Assembly: GCF_041725775.1 (NCBI RefSeq)
Contig: NZ_JBEUEL010000003.1
Coordinates: forward strand, 62,001 to 126,000
Length of the DNA: 64,000 nt
From: Pueribacillus sp041725775
GTDB taxonomy: Bacteria > Bacillota > Bacilli > Bacillales > UBA6769
Reading direction: 5' to 3'
The notes under the pieces are model-generated. The model worked only from the letters and a program-made list of their open reading frames with translations, was not told the DNA's origin and searched no databases. This document shows positions 1-8,571 of the stretch, piece by piece (position 1 is the first letter of the stretch; every line of letters starts with the position of its first letter). A program made the translations under genes and the position numbers.

Positions 1-1
1 C

Positions 2-649
2 CCACGGAAATGTATTCTCATCCATATCCAAAATGAAGAATTTTTGCAATCGTTACAACCTAGTCTTTGGTTATATCTCCAACGTTTTGTCACTCAATTC
101 AATACGAATGATATTCTTGTACGTTGGGGAAGCAATCGATTTGTTATTTTGGAAGAGGTTGATGCTCATGATAGCAATGCGCGAACAACATATCGTTTAC
201 AGAAATTAAGAGAGTCTATATATAAAAAATTCAAATTTCAAATTGCCGTCGGAGTGGGGGGACCAGTAAGTGCAAATAAAGTTTATGAATCTTATGAGCA
301 AGCGAGACGCGCATTACCGGTTGCAATTGAAAAAAATGCGATCGTGTTTGAATCTGACCTTCGATTAGAAATTTGCTTACAAGATATTACTGAAGAAACA
401 CGTATTCTATTTTTAAAACGAACGTTAGAACCGTTACTTGGTGAAGATGAATTAATTGAAACGTTAAAAGTGTACATCGAATGCAATGGTTCACTTAAAC
501 AAGCATCTAAACAGTTACACATCCATATCAATACACTTCATTATCGTTTGAAACGTATAGAAGAGATAACGTTATTAAATCCAAAACAATTTAAAGATCG
601 AGTGACTTTATATATGGCGTTGTTGTTTTTGGATGATCATACAAATTAG
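2..649 (+). CDS. CdaR/PucR-family transcriptional regulator, C-terminal part (5' end outside window)
   Basis: The reading frame is open from the first bases of the window, so this is the C-terminal part of a longer regulator. The last ~65 residues form a PucR-type helix-turn-helix (motif ASKQLHIHINTLHYRLKRIE), preceded by the GGDEF-like middle domain usual in CdaR sugar-diacid regulators (VRWGSNRFVILEE, then VGVGGPV). It lies 85 bp upstream of glcD on the same strand, the same order as ysfB-ysfC-ysfD of B. subtilis, so it probably activates the glycolate genes; the inducer is inferred, not visible. The TTG at 44 is an internal codon rather than a likely start. Confidence 0.85.
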   Translation, partial: PRKCILIHIQNEEFLQSLQPSLWLYLQRFVTQFNTNDILVRWGSNRFVILEEVDAHDSNARTTYRLQKLRESIYKKFKFQIAVGVGGPVSANKVYESYEQARRALPVAIEKNAIVFESDLRLEICLQDITEETRILFLKRTLEPLLGEDELIETLKVYIECNGSLKQASKQLHIHINTLHYRLKRIEEITLLNPKQFKDRVTLYMALLFLDDHTN

Positions 650-734
650 TTTCGTTGAAATTGCGCTAAATTTGTTTCTTTACACATTTCAACAATCTGT
701 CACAATTCCTTATACTTAAAATAGGTGATGAAAA

Positions 735-2147
735 ATGCTTGCAAATGATATAAAGGAAGCATTAGTAAATATCGTAGGAAAGGAAAATGTAACAGATTCG
801 AAAGCTAGTTTACTCGTTTACTCTTACGACGCTACACCACAGTTTCAATCGTTACCAGATGCGGTCATTTCGCCAAGAAATACGCAAGAAGTTAGTGAAA
901 TTGTGAAACTGTGTAATGAGTATAAAGTTCCGATTGTTCCTAGAGGTTCAGGTACGAATTTAGCAGCAGGTACTTGTCCGACTTCAGGGGGTATCGTGTT
1001 ACTTTTTAACCGTATGAATAAACTCCTTGAAATCGATGAGTCTAACTTGACTGTTACTGTACAGCCAGGTATTGTTACACAAACAATGATAAACGAAGTC
1101 GAAAAAAGAGGGTTGTTTTACCCACCTGATCCGAGTTCGATGAAAATCTCGACAATAGGCGGAAACTTAAATGAAAATTCTGGTGGATTAAGAGGATTAA
1201 AGTATGGTGTTACTCGTGATTACGTACTAGGACTCGAAGTCGTACTTCCGAACGGAGAGATTATTCGGACAGGCGGAAAGTTAGCTAAAGATGTCGCTGG
1301 TTACGATTTAACGAGACTATTTGTTGGTTCGGAAGGGACATTAGGTATTATTACGGAAGCGACTTTAAAACTTATTCCAATGCCAGAAACGAAAAAAACA
1401 TTACTTGCTCAATATGATAGTTTAGAAGCTGCAGCAGAAACGGTTTCCGCGATAATTGCTAATAAAATTATACCGACAACATTAGAGTTTCTTGATCAAC
1501 CAACACTTCAAGTTGTAGAAGATTTTGCAAAGATTGGTTTGCCGACAGATGTTGAAGCTGTTTTGTTAATCGAACAAGACGGTCCTGCAGAAGTTGTTGA
1601 ACGTGATATTGTCAAAATTGCCGAAATTTGCACACAACAGAAGGCAATTAATGTACAAGTCGCAAACTCTGATGAAGAAGCACACGATTTAAAAGAGGCA
1701 AGACGTACAGCATTGTCGGCCCTTGCACGCTTGAAACCAACGACCATTTTAGAAGATGCGACAGTACCGCGTTCAGAAATTGCGACGATGGTAAATGCAA
1801 TTAATGAAATAGCTGAAAAATATGATGTAACGATTTGCACATTTGGACATGCGGGTGATGGAAACTTACACCCGACGTGTATAACCGATGTTCGTAACGA
1901 AGCTGAAATTAAACGCGTTGAACAAGCCTTTGAAGAAATTTTTGCAAAAGCAATTTCGTTAGGTGGTACGATTACCGGCGAACACGGAGTCGGAGAAGTG
2001 AAAGCCCCTTATTTAGAAATGAAGCTCGGTAGTGCTGGCATTGAAATTATGAAACAAGTAAAACAAGCATTTGACCCGAATCACATTATGAATCCTGGAA
2101 AAATTTTTGCGAAAGACAAACGGAAAAGAGTGGTGACCGGGCAATGA
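735..2147 (+). CDS. glcD: Glycolate oxidase FAD-binding subunit GlcD
   Basis: 470 aa, the usual length for GlcD. It oxidises glycolate (or another 2-hydroxyacid) to the 2-oxoacid using FAD. The N-terminal ~220 residues are a PCMH-type FAD domain with the glycine-rich VPRGSGTNLAAGT loop near residues 68-80; the C-terminal FAD-oxidase domain carries FGHAGDGNLHP and GEHGVGEVK. The start is preceded by AGGTGA. A possible sigma-A promoter is TTCAAC (688-693), a 17-nt spacer and TATACT (711-716). Its stop overlaps the glcF start by 4 bp, which implies translational coupling. A D-lactate dehydrogenase role cannot be excluded from sequence alone. Confidence 0.92.
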   Translation: MLANDIKEALVNIVGKENVTDSKASLLVYSYDATPQFQSLPDAVISPRNTQEVSEIVKLCNEYKVPIVPRGSGTNLAAGTCPTSGGIVLLFNRMNKLLEIDESNLTVTVQPGIVTQTMINEVEKRGLFYPPDPSSMKISTIGGNLNENSGGLRGLKYGVTRDYVLGLEVVLPNGEIIRTGGKLAKDVAGYDLTRLFVGSEGTLGIITEATLKLIPMPETKKTLLAQYDSLEAAAETVSAIIANKIIPTTLEFLDQPTLQVVEDFAKIGLPTDVEAVLLIEQDGPAEVVERDIVKIAEICTQQKAINVQVANSDEEAHDLKEARRTALSALARLKPTTILEDATVPRSEIATMVNAINEIAEKYDVTICTFGHAGDGNLHPTCITDVRNEAEIKRVEQAFEEIFAKAISLGGTITGEHGVGEVKAPYLEMKLGSAGIEIMKQVKQAFDPNHIMNPGKIFAKDKRKRVVTGQ

Positions 2148-3463
2148 AAAAGATGCAAATAGACTTCGAGCTTCGAATGGATGAAGAGCAATTATTAAAT
2201 TGTATGAGGTGTGGGTTTTGTCTGCCACATTGTCCAACATATTTTGAAACGCAAGATGAAGCGGCATCACCTCGAGGACGAATTGCGTTAATGAAAGCTG
2301 TTACTGACGGGTTAATTGAACCTGATGAAGATGTTGAGAATCATTTAAATTTATGTTTAGGGTGTCGTGCGTGTGAGCCAGTTTGTCCTTCTAATGTAAA
2401 ATATGGACACTTGCTGGAAGAAGCGCGTGACATTATCAATAAACATAAAAAGCATTCGTTACCAGCTAAAGTTGCTAGAAATGTAACGTTTAAAAAATTG
2501 TTTCCACAACAAAAAAGAATGAAAAAAATGACAGGGTTGCTTTCGTTTTACCAACGTTCAGGCTTACAAAAAGCAGCTCGAAAAACAGGAGTGCTTAAAT
2601 TTCTGCCGACTCAATTGCAACATATGGAAAAAATTCTTCCGATCGTCCCGGGCTACAAAATGATGAAAGAGCGTCCAACACATGTCTCAGCGATTGGTGT
2701 GACAAAGAAAAAAGTTGCCTTTTTTACCGGTTGCCTCATGGATACGATGTTTTTAGAAACGAATGAAGCAACAATAAAGCTTTTACAGCTTGCAGGGTGT
2801 GAAATTAGTATTCCTGAGCCGCAAACGTGCTGTGGGGCGCTACACGGACATGGTGGAGAAAAAGAGACAGCAAAGGAGATGGCGAAACGAAATATTAAAG
2901 CATTTGAACAGCTTGATGTCGATGCTGTCATAACGAATGCTGGAGGATGTGGAGCGTTTCTTCACGATTACGATGAATTGTTTAAAAATGATGAAGAGTG
3001 GGCAGAACGAGCGCAACAATTCACTAGTAAATTGCAAGATTTATCGAGTTTACTCATTGAACTAGATTTTTTAAAGAAACCGTTATCGCTCCCCGAACAA
3101 GTAGTAACCTATCAAGACTCGTGTCATTTACGCAATGTTATGAGAGTATCAACAGAGCCTCGTAAACTATTGCAAGCGATTGACGGTATCTCTTATAAGG
3201 AAATGAACAATGCTGACCATTGTTGTGGTTCAGCTGGTATATATAATATTTTAGAACCTGAAATGTCAACGAAAATTCTTGAACGTAAAATGAAGCATGT
3301 GAAAGAAACAAATGCAGTGACAATTGTCACATCAAACCCAGGCTGTTTGTTGCAAATGAAGCTTGGGGTTGAAAATGAAGGATTAGCTGACAGCATTCGT
3401 GTCGTCCATATTGCTGATCTATTGCTAGAAGCAGTGGAACCTTTCGTTTTAATTAAATCATAA
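2144..3463 (+). CDS. glcF: Glycolate oxidase iron-sulfur subunit GlcF
   Basis: 439 aa. Passes electrons from GlcD to the membrane quinone pool. Two 4Fe-4S ferredoxin-type clusters are visible near residues 20-30 (CMRCGFCLPHCP) and 70-80 (CLGCRACEPVCP), followed by two CCG domains with CCGALHG near 229 and CCGSAG near 363. The ATG overlaps the glcD stop (ATGA). A 10-bp inverted repeat directly follows the stop codon. No GlcE-like second flavin subunit is present, which fits the two-gene Bacillus arrangement. Confidence 0.92.
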   Translation: MKKMQIDFELRMDEEQLLNCMRCGFCLPHCPTYFETQDEAASPRGRIALMKAVTDGLIEPDEDVENHLNLCLGCRACEPVCPSNVKYGHLLEEARDIINKHKKHSLPAKVARNVTFKKLFPQQKRMKKMTGLLSFYQRSGLQKAARKTGVLKFLPTQLQHMEKILPIVPGYKMMKERPTHVSAIGVTKKKVAFFTGCLMDTMFLETNEATIKLLQLAGCEISIPEPQTCCGALHGHGGEKETAKEMAKRNIKAFEQLDVDAVITNAGGCGAFLHDYDELFKNDEEWAERAQQFTSKLQDLSSLLIELDFLKKPLSLPEQVVTYQDSCHLRNVMRVSTEPRKLLQAIDGISYKEMNNADHCCGSAGIYNILEPEMSTKILERKMKHVKETNAVTIVTSNPGCLLQMKLGVENEGLADSIRVVHIADLLLEAVEPFVLIKS

Positions 3464-3488
3464 GAAGGATCTGTATGTTCCTTCTTAT
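3460..3488 (+). terminator. Hairpin between glcF and the permease
   Basis: A perfect 10-bp inverted repeat (ATAAGAAGGA / TCCTTCTTAT) with a 9-nt loop overlaps the glcF stop. The 3' flank (GGTTTATTA) is only weakly U-rich, so it may be a partial terminator or an mRNA-stability element that lowers permease expression relative to glcDF. Confidence 0.5.
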
Positions 3489-3533
3489 GGTTTATTAAAA
3501 AATAAAATAACTTTATTAAAAGGGGGATTTTAT

Positions 3534-5294
3534 ATGGGTACAGGAACATTGGCAATTTTGGCATTATTGCCAATTGTTGTTGTCGGTATTTTTTTAGTTT
3601 GGCTAAGATGGCCAGCTAGTCGAGCGATGCCGTTATCTTACATTGCGGCAGTTCTATTAGCATTGTTTGTTTGGAAGGTTGATTTTTCTCAAATCGCTGC
3701 TGCATCCGTGCATGGTCTTGTAACCGCTATCACGTTATTATTTATTATTTTTGGTTCCGTATTACTGTTGAACACACTGCAGGAAAGTGGTGGTCTTCAT
3801 ACGATTCGTCGCGGATTTACAGACATTACACCAGACCGTCGGATTCAAGTGATTATTATCGCATGGCTCTTCGGTTCATTTATTGAAGGTGCTTCTGGAT
3901 TCGGTACGCCTGCAGCTGTGGCGGTACCATTACTTGTTGGCCTTGGTTTTCCAGCAATGGCAGCGGTTGTCTCTGGAATGATTATTCAAAGTACACCCGT
4001 TTCGTTCGGTGCTGTCGGTACACCGATGCTTGGCGGGGTTGGTCCGGGAATGGGAGCAGCTGAACTTGCGGACGTTGACGGATTTGTATTCGAAACAGCA
4101 GCAAAAGTTGCAACGATTCATACAATCGCTGGGCTTTTCGTGCCGTTAATTTTAGCAGCATTTTTAACGCGATTTTTTGGAAAAAACAAATCGTTTAGTG
4201 AAGGTTTAAGAGTATGGAAATTTGCACTTTTTGCTTCACTAGCGATGACAATCCCGTATATAATTGTTGCACACCTTCTCGGACCAGAGTTTCCGTCTAT
4301 GATTGGAGGACTTATTGGGTTAGCGATTGTAATCCCAGCTGCGAAAAAAGGCTTTCTCATGCCGAAAGATGAAATATGGGATTTTGAACCGAAAGATCGT
4401 TGGGATCCGTTATGGAATGGTAAATTAGAAATTAAAAATAACGATGCTCACGCAGGCAAAATTAGCATGGTGCGCGCATGGTCACCATATATTTTCGTCG
4501 CGTTATTGTTGCTGGCGACAAGATTAATTAAACCATTGCAAACAGCCATTCGTGATGTAAAAATCTCGATTCCAAACATTTTTGGAACAGACATTTCTTC
4601 AAATTGGGAAATTTTATATTCACCAGGATTTATTTTTATCATTGTTTCAATTATTACGTATTTCGTACACAATATGAATGCGACTGACTATAGTAAAGCT
4701 TGGAAAGAATCAGGGAAAACAATGCTCGGTGCTTCAACGGCACTCGTTTTTACTGTCCCGATGGTACAAGTGTTTATTAATAGCGGAGGTGGGGCAGCGG
4801 GTTATGACCAAATGCCAATTGCGCTTGCCGACGGTGTAGCTGCATTGGCTGGTTCAGTTTATCCAATTTTTGCTCCATTCGTCGGAGGACTTGGTGCATT
4901 CGTAGCAGGTTCGAACACAGTGAGTAACATGATGTTCTCGTACTTCCAATTTGGCGTTGCTGATCGAATTGCTGTAGATGGTTCATGGATGGTTGCTCTT
5001 CAAGCTGTAGGCGGAGCTGCCGGGAACATGATTTGTGTACACAACGTCGTCGCGGCATCTGCGGTCGTTGGTATGCTCGGTAAAGAAGGACACGTAATTC
5101 GAAAAACACTCATACCATTTGTCTATTACTCATTAATTGCTGGTTCCATCGGTTATTCGATTATGTGGACAGCTGAAAAAGGAATTTTTAACATCGGTTC
5201 GATTATTGCAGTACTCATTTGGGCATTTTTCATTTACATTATTGCATCGAACAATCGTCGATTAAATTCAGTTGATCGCGGTATTGCATCATAG
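3534..5294 (+). CDS. L-lactate/glycolate permease, LctP family
   Basis: 586 aa with about 13 hydrophobic segments, typical of LctP/LldP/GlcA 2-hydroxyacid:proton symporters. Diagnostic segments are the family motifs FIEGASGFGTPAAV near residues 115-130, STPVSFGAVGTPMLGG near 155-170, and GSNTVSNMMFSYFQ near 460. RBS AAGGGGG precedes the ATG. Its place after glcDF suggests that glycolate or lactate import feeds that oxidase. It sits in the cytoplasmic membrane. GlcA-like and LutP-like roles cannot be separated here. Confidence 0.88.
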   Translation: MGTGTLAILALLPIVVVGIFLVWLRWPASRAMPLSYIAAVLLALFVWKVDFSQIAAASVHGLVTAITLLFIIFGSVLLLNTLQESGGLHTIRRGFTDITPDRRIQVIIIAWLFGSFIEGASGFGTPAAVAVPLLVGLGFPAMAAVVSGMIIQSTPVSFGAVGTPMLGGVGPGMGAAELADVDGFVFETAAKVATIHTIAGLFVPLILAAFLTRFFGKNKSFSEGLRVWKFALFASLAMTIPYIIVAHLLGPEFPSMIGGLIGLAIVIPAAKKGFLMPKDEIWDFEPKDRWDPLWNGKLEIKNNDAHAGKISMVRAWSPYIFVALLLLATRLIKPLQTAIRDVKISIPNIFGTDISSNWEILYSPGFIFIIVSIITYFVHNMNATDYSKAWKESGKTMLGASTALVFTVPMVQVFINSGGGAAGYDQMPIALADGVAALAGSVYPIFAPFVGGLGAFVAGSNTVSNMMFSYFQFGVADRIAVDGSWMVALQAVGGAAGNMICVHNVVAASAVVGMLGKEGHVIRKTLIPFVYYSLIAGSIGYSIMWTAEKGIFNIGSIIAVLIWAFFIYIIASNNRRLNSVDRGIAS

Positions 5295-5310
5295 TGAATT
5301 TAGCATAAAT

Positions 5311-5357
5311 GAAAAAAGACGTAAGGCTATACATTATACAGCCGAGCGTCTTTTTTC
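5311..5357. terminator. Bidirectional terminator
   Basis: An 11-bp perfect stem (GAAAAAAGACG / CGTCTTTTTTC, 5311-5321 and 5347-5357) with an inner AGGCT/AGCC-like helix. A-rich on the left and T-rich on the right, so it can serve both the permease (+) and the convergent uracil permease (-). Confidence 0.85.
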
Positions 5358-5360
5358 TGT

Positions 5361-6641
5361 TTATTCATTCGATAGTTTCAGAACTTCAAGTAACTTAAAG
5401 AACAAGCTAAGCACAATCGCAATGATCGTCGCTAGTCCCATTCCTTTTAACTGAACTGTCCCGATGTTAATGGCTGCTCCGCTAATCCCAATAACGAGCA
5501 CGACACAAGTTAAAATTAAGTTTTGTGCTTTACTATAATCAATTTTTGATTCAACAAGCATCCGAATGCCACTCGCTGCAATGATTCCAAATAAAAGAAG
5601 TGATATACCGCCCATGACAGGTGTTGGAATCGATGAGATGAGTGCGGCAAGCTTTCCAAAGAAGGAAAGAATCATCGCGATAACGGCTGCAATACCGATT
5701 ATCCATGTTGAATACACACGAGTAATTGCAAGTACCCCGATGTTTTCGCCGTACGTCGTATTTGGCGTTGAACCTACAAAACTTGAAATCATTGTTGAAA
5801 TCCCATTTCCCATTAATGAGCGGTCAAGCCCAGGCTTTTTCATTAAATCTTTTTTTACGATATTGCCTGTCACAACAAGGTGACCGATATGCTCGGGAAT
5901 AAGGACAAGTGCAGCAGGTAAAATAATTAACATATCCGACCAATTGAATTGAATCCCGTAAAATGTTGGCAATGAAAGCCAAGCCGCTTCTTGCACGTTT
6001 TTTAAATCAAGAATTCCGAAAAAGTATGCGATGACGTAACCGGAAACAATCCCAAGTAAAATGGGAATAATTTTTAAAAATCCACGTAATGTTACCCAAA
6101 AAATGATCGTTAATAATAGGGTAAGCAAAGAAACGGTAACAATTTTCGGATCCATCGTCCAGTTTTGAACATCAGTAGGCTGAATTAAACCTGCCATTTC
6201 CGCAGCAACTGGAACGAGTTCAAGACCGATTACCGCCACGATTGCGCCCATTGCGGCAGGTGGAAAAATCACGTCAATCCAGCTTGTACCAGCTATTTTT
6301 ACAATAAGTGAAACGATGACGAGGACGACTCCGACCGCAAAGAAACCTCCAAGCGCATAGCTGTAACCTTCCACACCATTATACTTATCGAGAACGGCGA
6401 AGACTGGCGAAATGAATGCAAAACTTGAACCTAAGTACGCTGGAATTTGTCCTTTCGTAATGAAAATGTACAGTAGTGTACCGATCCCGTTCATAAGTAA
6501 AATGATAGCTGGATCGACTCCGAACAAAATTGGAACTAAAACTGTCGATCCGAACATGGCGAATAAATGCTGTAAGCTTAGTGGCAAACTTTGAGCTAAT
6601 GGTAATCGTTCGTCAACCTGAATTTCCCTCTGTTTCATCAT
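5361..6641 (-). CDS. Uracil permease (NCS2 family)
   Basis: 426 aa from the chosen start. A polytopic NCS2 nucleobase:proton symporter of the UraA/PyrP type, with about 14 hydrophobic segments. Typical features are PLSLQHLFAMFGSTVLVP near the N terminus and the central LVLIPEHIGHLVVTGN (the NCS2 glutamate-histidine signature). The ATG at 6641 is chosen because GGGAGA lies just upstream; a TTG at 6653 would start upstream of that RBS. The PyrR-type leader upstream supports a pyrimidine rather than purine substrate. It is alone, not part of a pyr operon. Confidence 0.9.
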   Translation of the reverse strand: MMKQREIQVDERLPLAQSLPLSLQHLFAMFGSTVLVPILFGVDPAIILLMNGIGTLLYIFITKGQIPAYLGSSFAFISPVFAVLDKYNGVEGYSYALGGFFAVGVVLVIVSLIVKIAGTSWIDVIFPPAAMGAIVAVIGLELVPVAAEMAGLIQPTDVQNWTMDPKIVTVSLLTLLLTIIFWVTLRGFLKIIPILLGIVSGYVIAYFFGILDLKNVQEAAWLSLPTFYGIQFNWSDMLIILPAALVLIPEHIGHLVVTGNIVKKDLMKKPGLDRSLMGNGISTMISSFVGSTPNTTYGENIGVLAITRVYSTWIIGIAAVIAMILSFFGKLAALISSIPTPVMGGISLLLFGIIAASGIRMLVESKIDYSKAQNLILTCVVLVIGISGAAINIGTVQLKGMGLATIIAIVLSLFFKLLEVLKLSNE

Positions 6642-6690
6642 AATCTCTCCCAACTATGAATGATTTTCTGAATACACGTAGGCTCCAGCG

Positions 6691-6733
6691 AAAAAGCATT
6701 AGCCGAAAGCCGAAGATATTGCTCAATGCTTTT
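6691..6733 (-). terminator. Second stem-loop in the uracil permease leader
   Basis: Between the PyrR attenuator and the coding region, AAAAGCATT (6692-6700) and AATGCTTTT (6725-6733) form a perfect 9-bp stem, extended by AGC/GCT with one bulged base. Read on the minus strand the 3' arm ends in a run of five T, so it could act as a further weak terminator or a leader RNA structure. Confidence 0.4.
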
Positions 6734-6800
6734 AGTAAACTGAGGCGCTGTCCGCAAGTTTTGCAATCTGTGAAGCGAACAATAAAGATAAAAAAGAGAC

Positions 6801-6839
6801 AAAAAAATAAAAACACCTCGTCCAATAAAAGGCAAGGTG
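6801..6839 (-). terminator. Attenuator terminator of the uracil permease leader
   Basis: On the minus strand a stem CACCTTGCC...GGACGAGGTG is followed by TTTTTATTTTTTT. It lies downstream of the PyrR-binding loop at 6900-6919 and ~160 nt before the permease start: the expected order for PyrR-controlled attenuation, where PyrR bound to UMP favours this terminator. Confidence 0.8.
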
Positions 6840-6899
6840 ATACGGATTCTATAGCAATGTAAGAACGCATTCGAGCATAAGATGTTGGCGTTCCGTTAA

Positions 6900-6919
6900 C
6901 CTTTTAAGCCTCACTGGAC
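6900..6919 (-). promoter_or_regulatory. PyrR-binding loop (anti-antiterminator)
   Basis: The minus strand reads GTCCAGTGAGGCTTAAAAGG, matching the conserved PyrR-binding RNA element of Bacillus pyr leaders (UCC-N-GNGAGG core with flanking AAGG). With the terminator at 6801-6839 this predicts repression of the permease when UMP is plentiful. The family rule is established knowledge; the match is seen directly. Confidence 0.82.
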
Positions 6920-7083
6920 TTTTTTAAAGGCAAAAAGATTTAAATTGTTCTTGTTATTATGACAATCAGGCAATAAAAAGTCAACTGTTTTTTGCAAATA
7001 TCGACATTCTTTTTTAAATGCATACTTTACAGCGGGCTGGAAAACAATAGAAATAACTAATACACATTTGGGGTTGCTTATGT

Positions 7084-8571
7084 ATGGATGTTATAACAAA
7101 ACATTTACAGCACAATGTTGATCGAATTAAGAAAATTTTTCACTACCCAAAAAGCCATGCATTGAAAATTCGCGAGGTGTATATCTCGTTTTTAAATAGA
7201 GAGGCGATCATTTTATATGTTGAAGGAGCAGCATCAGCAAAAGAAGTCGAAGAGCGAGTCGTAAAACCGTTAGTAGGTGACACCGTTCGAACGATACATG
7301 AAGAAGATGTCCCGACTTTTCTTCTTCGAGAAGTTTTAACTGTTAAAAGTGGCAAAAAGATTAATCGAGTCCCATCCGTTATAGATGAATTGCTTATAGG
7401 CAACACGATCGTTTTTGTTGAAGATGAAAGTGATGCGATTACTGTTGAAACACAAGGCTTTGAGGAGCGTCAAATTGTAGAACCATCAACAGAAGTTGTT
7501 GTCAAAGGTCCGAAAGAAGCTTTTAACGAATCAGCATCGACGAACCGCTCGCTCATCCGTAAACGATTAAAAGATCCAAATTTAATGAGCGAAATGATGA
7601 CGGTTGGGGATCGTGAGCCGCAACAACTTACGATTATGTACATTCAAGATATTGCTGATGAAGAGATTGTTAAACAAGTAAAAAAAAGGTTAGATAAAGT
7701 TAAGATTGACGTTTTAGTAGATATTACGATACTAGAACATCTTATCGAAAAGCGGCCGTATTCATTAATTCCATCTACGCTTACGACGGAACGACCGGAT
7801 CGCACAGTTTCTTTTTTACGTGAAGGGCATGTTGCGTTATTAATGGAAGGTTCTCCATTAGCACTCATCGTTCCAATTACGTTCTGGACGTTAGTACATA
7901 CGGCAGAAGAACAATATATACGTTGGGTGTCGGGTAACTTCCTAAGACTCGTTCGCTTTTTAGCGCTTATGATTACATTATTTGTGCCCGCTATTTATAT
8001 AGCGGTGACAACGTTTCATCCGGAAATGCTTCCAACGGATTTAATGCTTGCAATCGCAGCATCACGAGAAAGGATTCCGTTTTCCGCACTTTGGGAAATA
8101 TTGATTATGGAAATTACATTTGAAATTTTGCGCGAATCAGGGATTCGCATACCCAATGCATTAGGTCCAACGATTGGAATCGTTGGAGCAATTATTCTTG
8201 GGCAAGCGGCTGTTGAAGCGAACGTCGTCAGTCCGATTCTTGTCATCGTTGTAGCGATTACAGGGTTATCGTCATTTGCGATTCCGGATATAGGCTTTAA
8301 CATTACGGTCCGAATTACACGGTTTATTTTTTTAGGGGCTGCAGCCTTTATGGGTTTTCTTGGACTGTCACTGTGCTTTGTTGTTTTTCTTGCCTATGCG
8401 GCTTCTTATTCGTCGTTTGGTGTACCGTTTTTTTCACCATTAGCTCCTGCTGTCCCATCATCAAAAGATTTATATGTTCGCCCACCTGTTCAAAAGCAAT
8501 GGTGGCGCCCCTCAAATCTTTCTCCCAAAAATAAACAGAGGATGAAAAAACCGGAAGGGGAGAAAAAATGA
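7084..8571 (+). CDS. Spore germination protein, GerA family (A subunit)
   Basis: 495 aa, usual length for GerAA/GerKA-type proteins of the spore inner membrane. The N-terminal ~245 residues are soluble; then comes the family signature RPDRTVSFLREGHVALLMEG and several transmembrane helices (about 260-430), ending in a basic cytoplasmic tail. With the B and C genes it forms a nutrient-sensing germinant receptor; the germinant cannot be read from sequence. The stop overlaps the next gene by 4 bp (ATGA). Such operons are normally sigma-G dependent; I see only a poor candidate promoter in the ~100 bp upstream. Confidence 0.93.
   Translation: MDVITKHLQHNVDRIKKIFHYPKSHALKIREVYISFLNREAIILYVEGAASAKEVEERVVKPLVGDTVRTIHEEDVPTFLLREVLTVKSGKKINRVPSVIDELLIGNTIVFVEDESDAITVETQGFEERQIVEPSTEVVVKGPKEAFNESASTNRSLIRKRLKDPNLMSEMMTVGDREPQQLTIMYIQDIADEEIVKQVKKRLDKVKIDVLVDITILEHLIEKRPYSLIPSTLTTERPDRTVSFLREGHVALLMEGSPLALIVPITFWTLVHTAEEQYIRWVSGNFLRLVRFLALMITLFVPAIYIAVTTFHPEMLPTDLMLAIAASRERIPFSALWEILIMEITFEILRESGIRIPNALGPTIGIVGAIILGQAAVEANVVSPILVIVVAITGLSSFAIPDIGFNITVRITRFIFLGAAAFMGFLGLSLCFVVFLAYAASYSSFGVPFFSPLAPAVPSSKDLYVRPPVQKQWWRPSNLSPKNKQRMKKPEGEKK

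Noticed and set aside
292..531. Minus-strand open frame inside the CdaR-type regulator
   Set aside because: Shadow of the plus-strand coding sequence; no RBS and no family features.
4777..5109. 110-codon minus-strand frame inside the permease gene
   Set aside because: Gln/Arg-rich composition of an antisense shadow; lies wholly within the permease gene.
7030..7083. Sigma-G promoter upstream of the ger operon
   Set aside because: A CATACTTTA-like element exists but no convincing -35 at the right spacing; not called.
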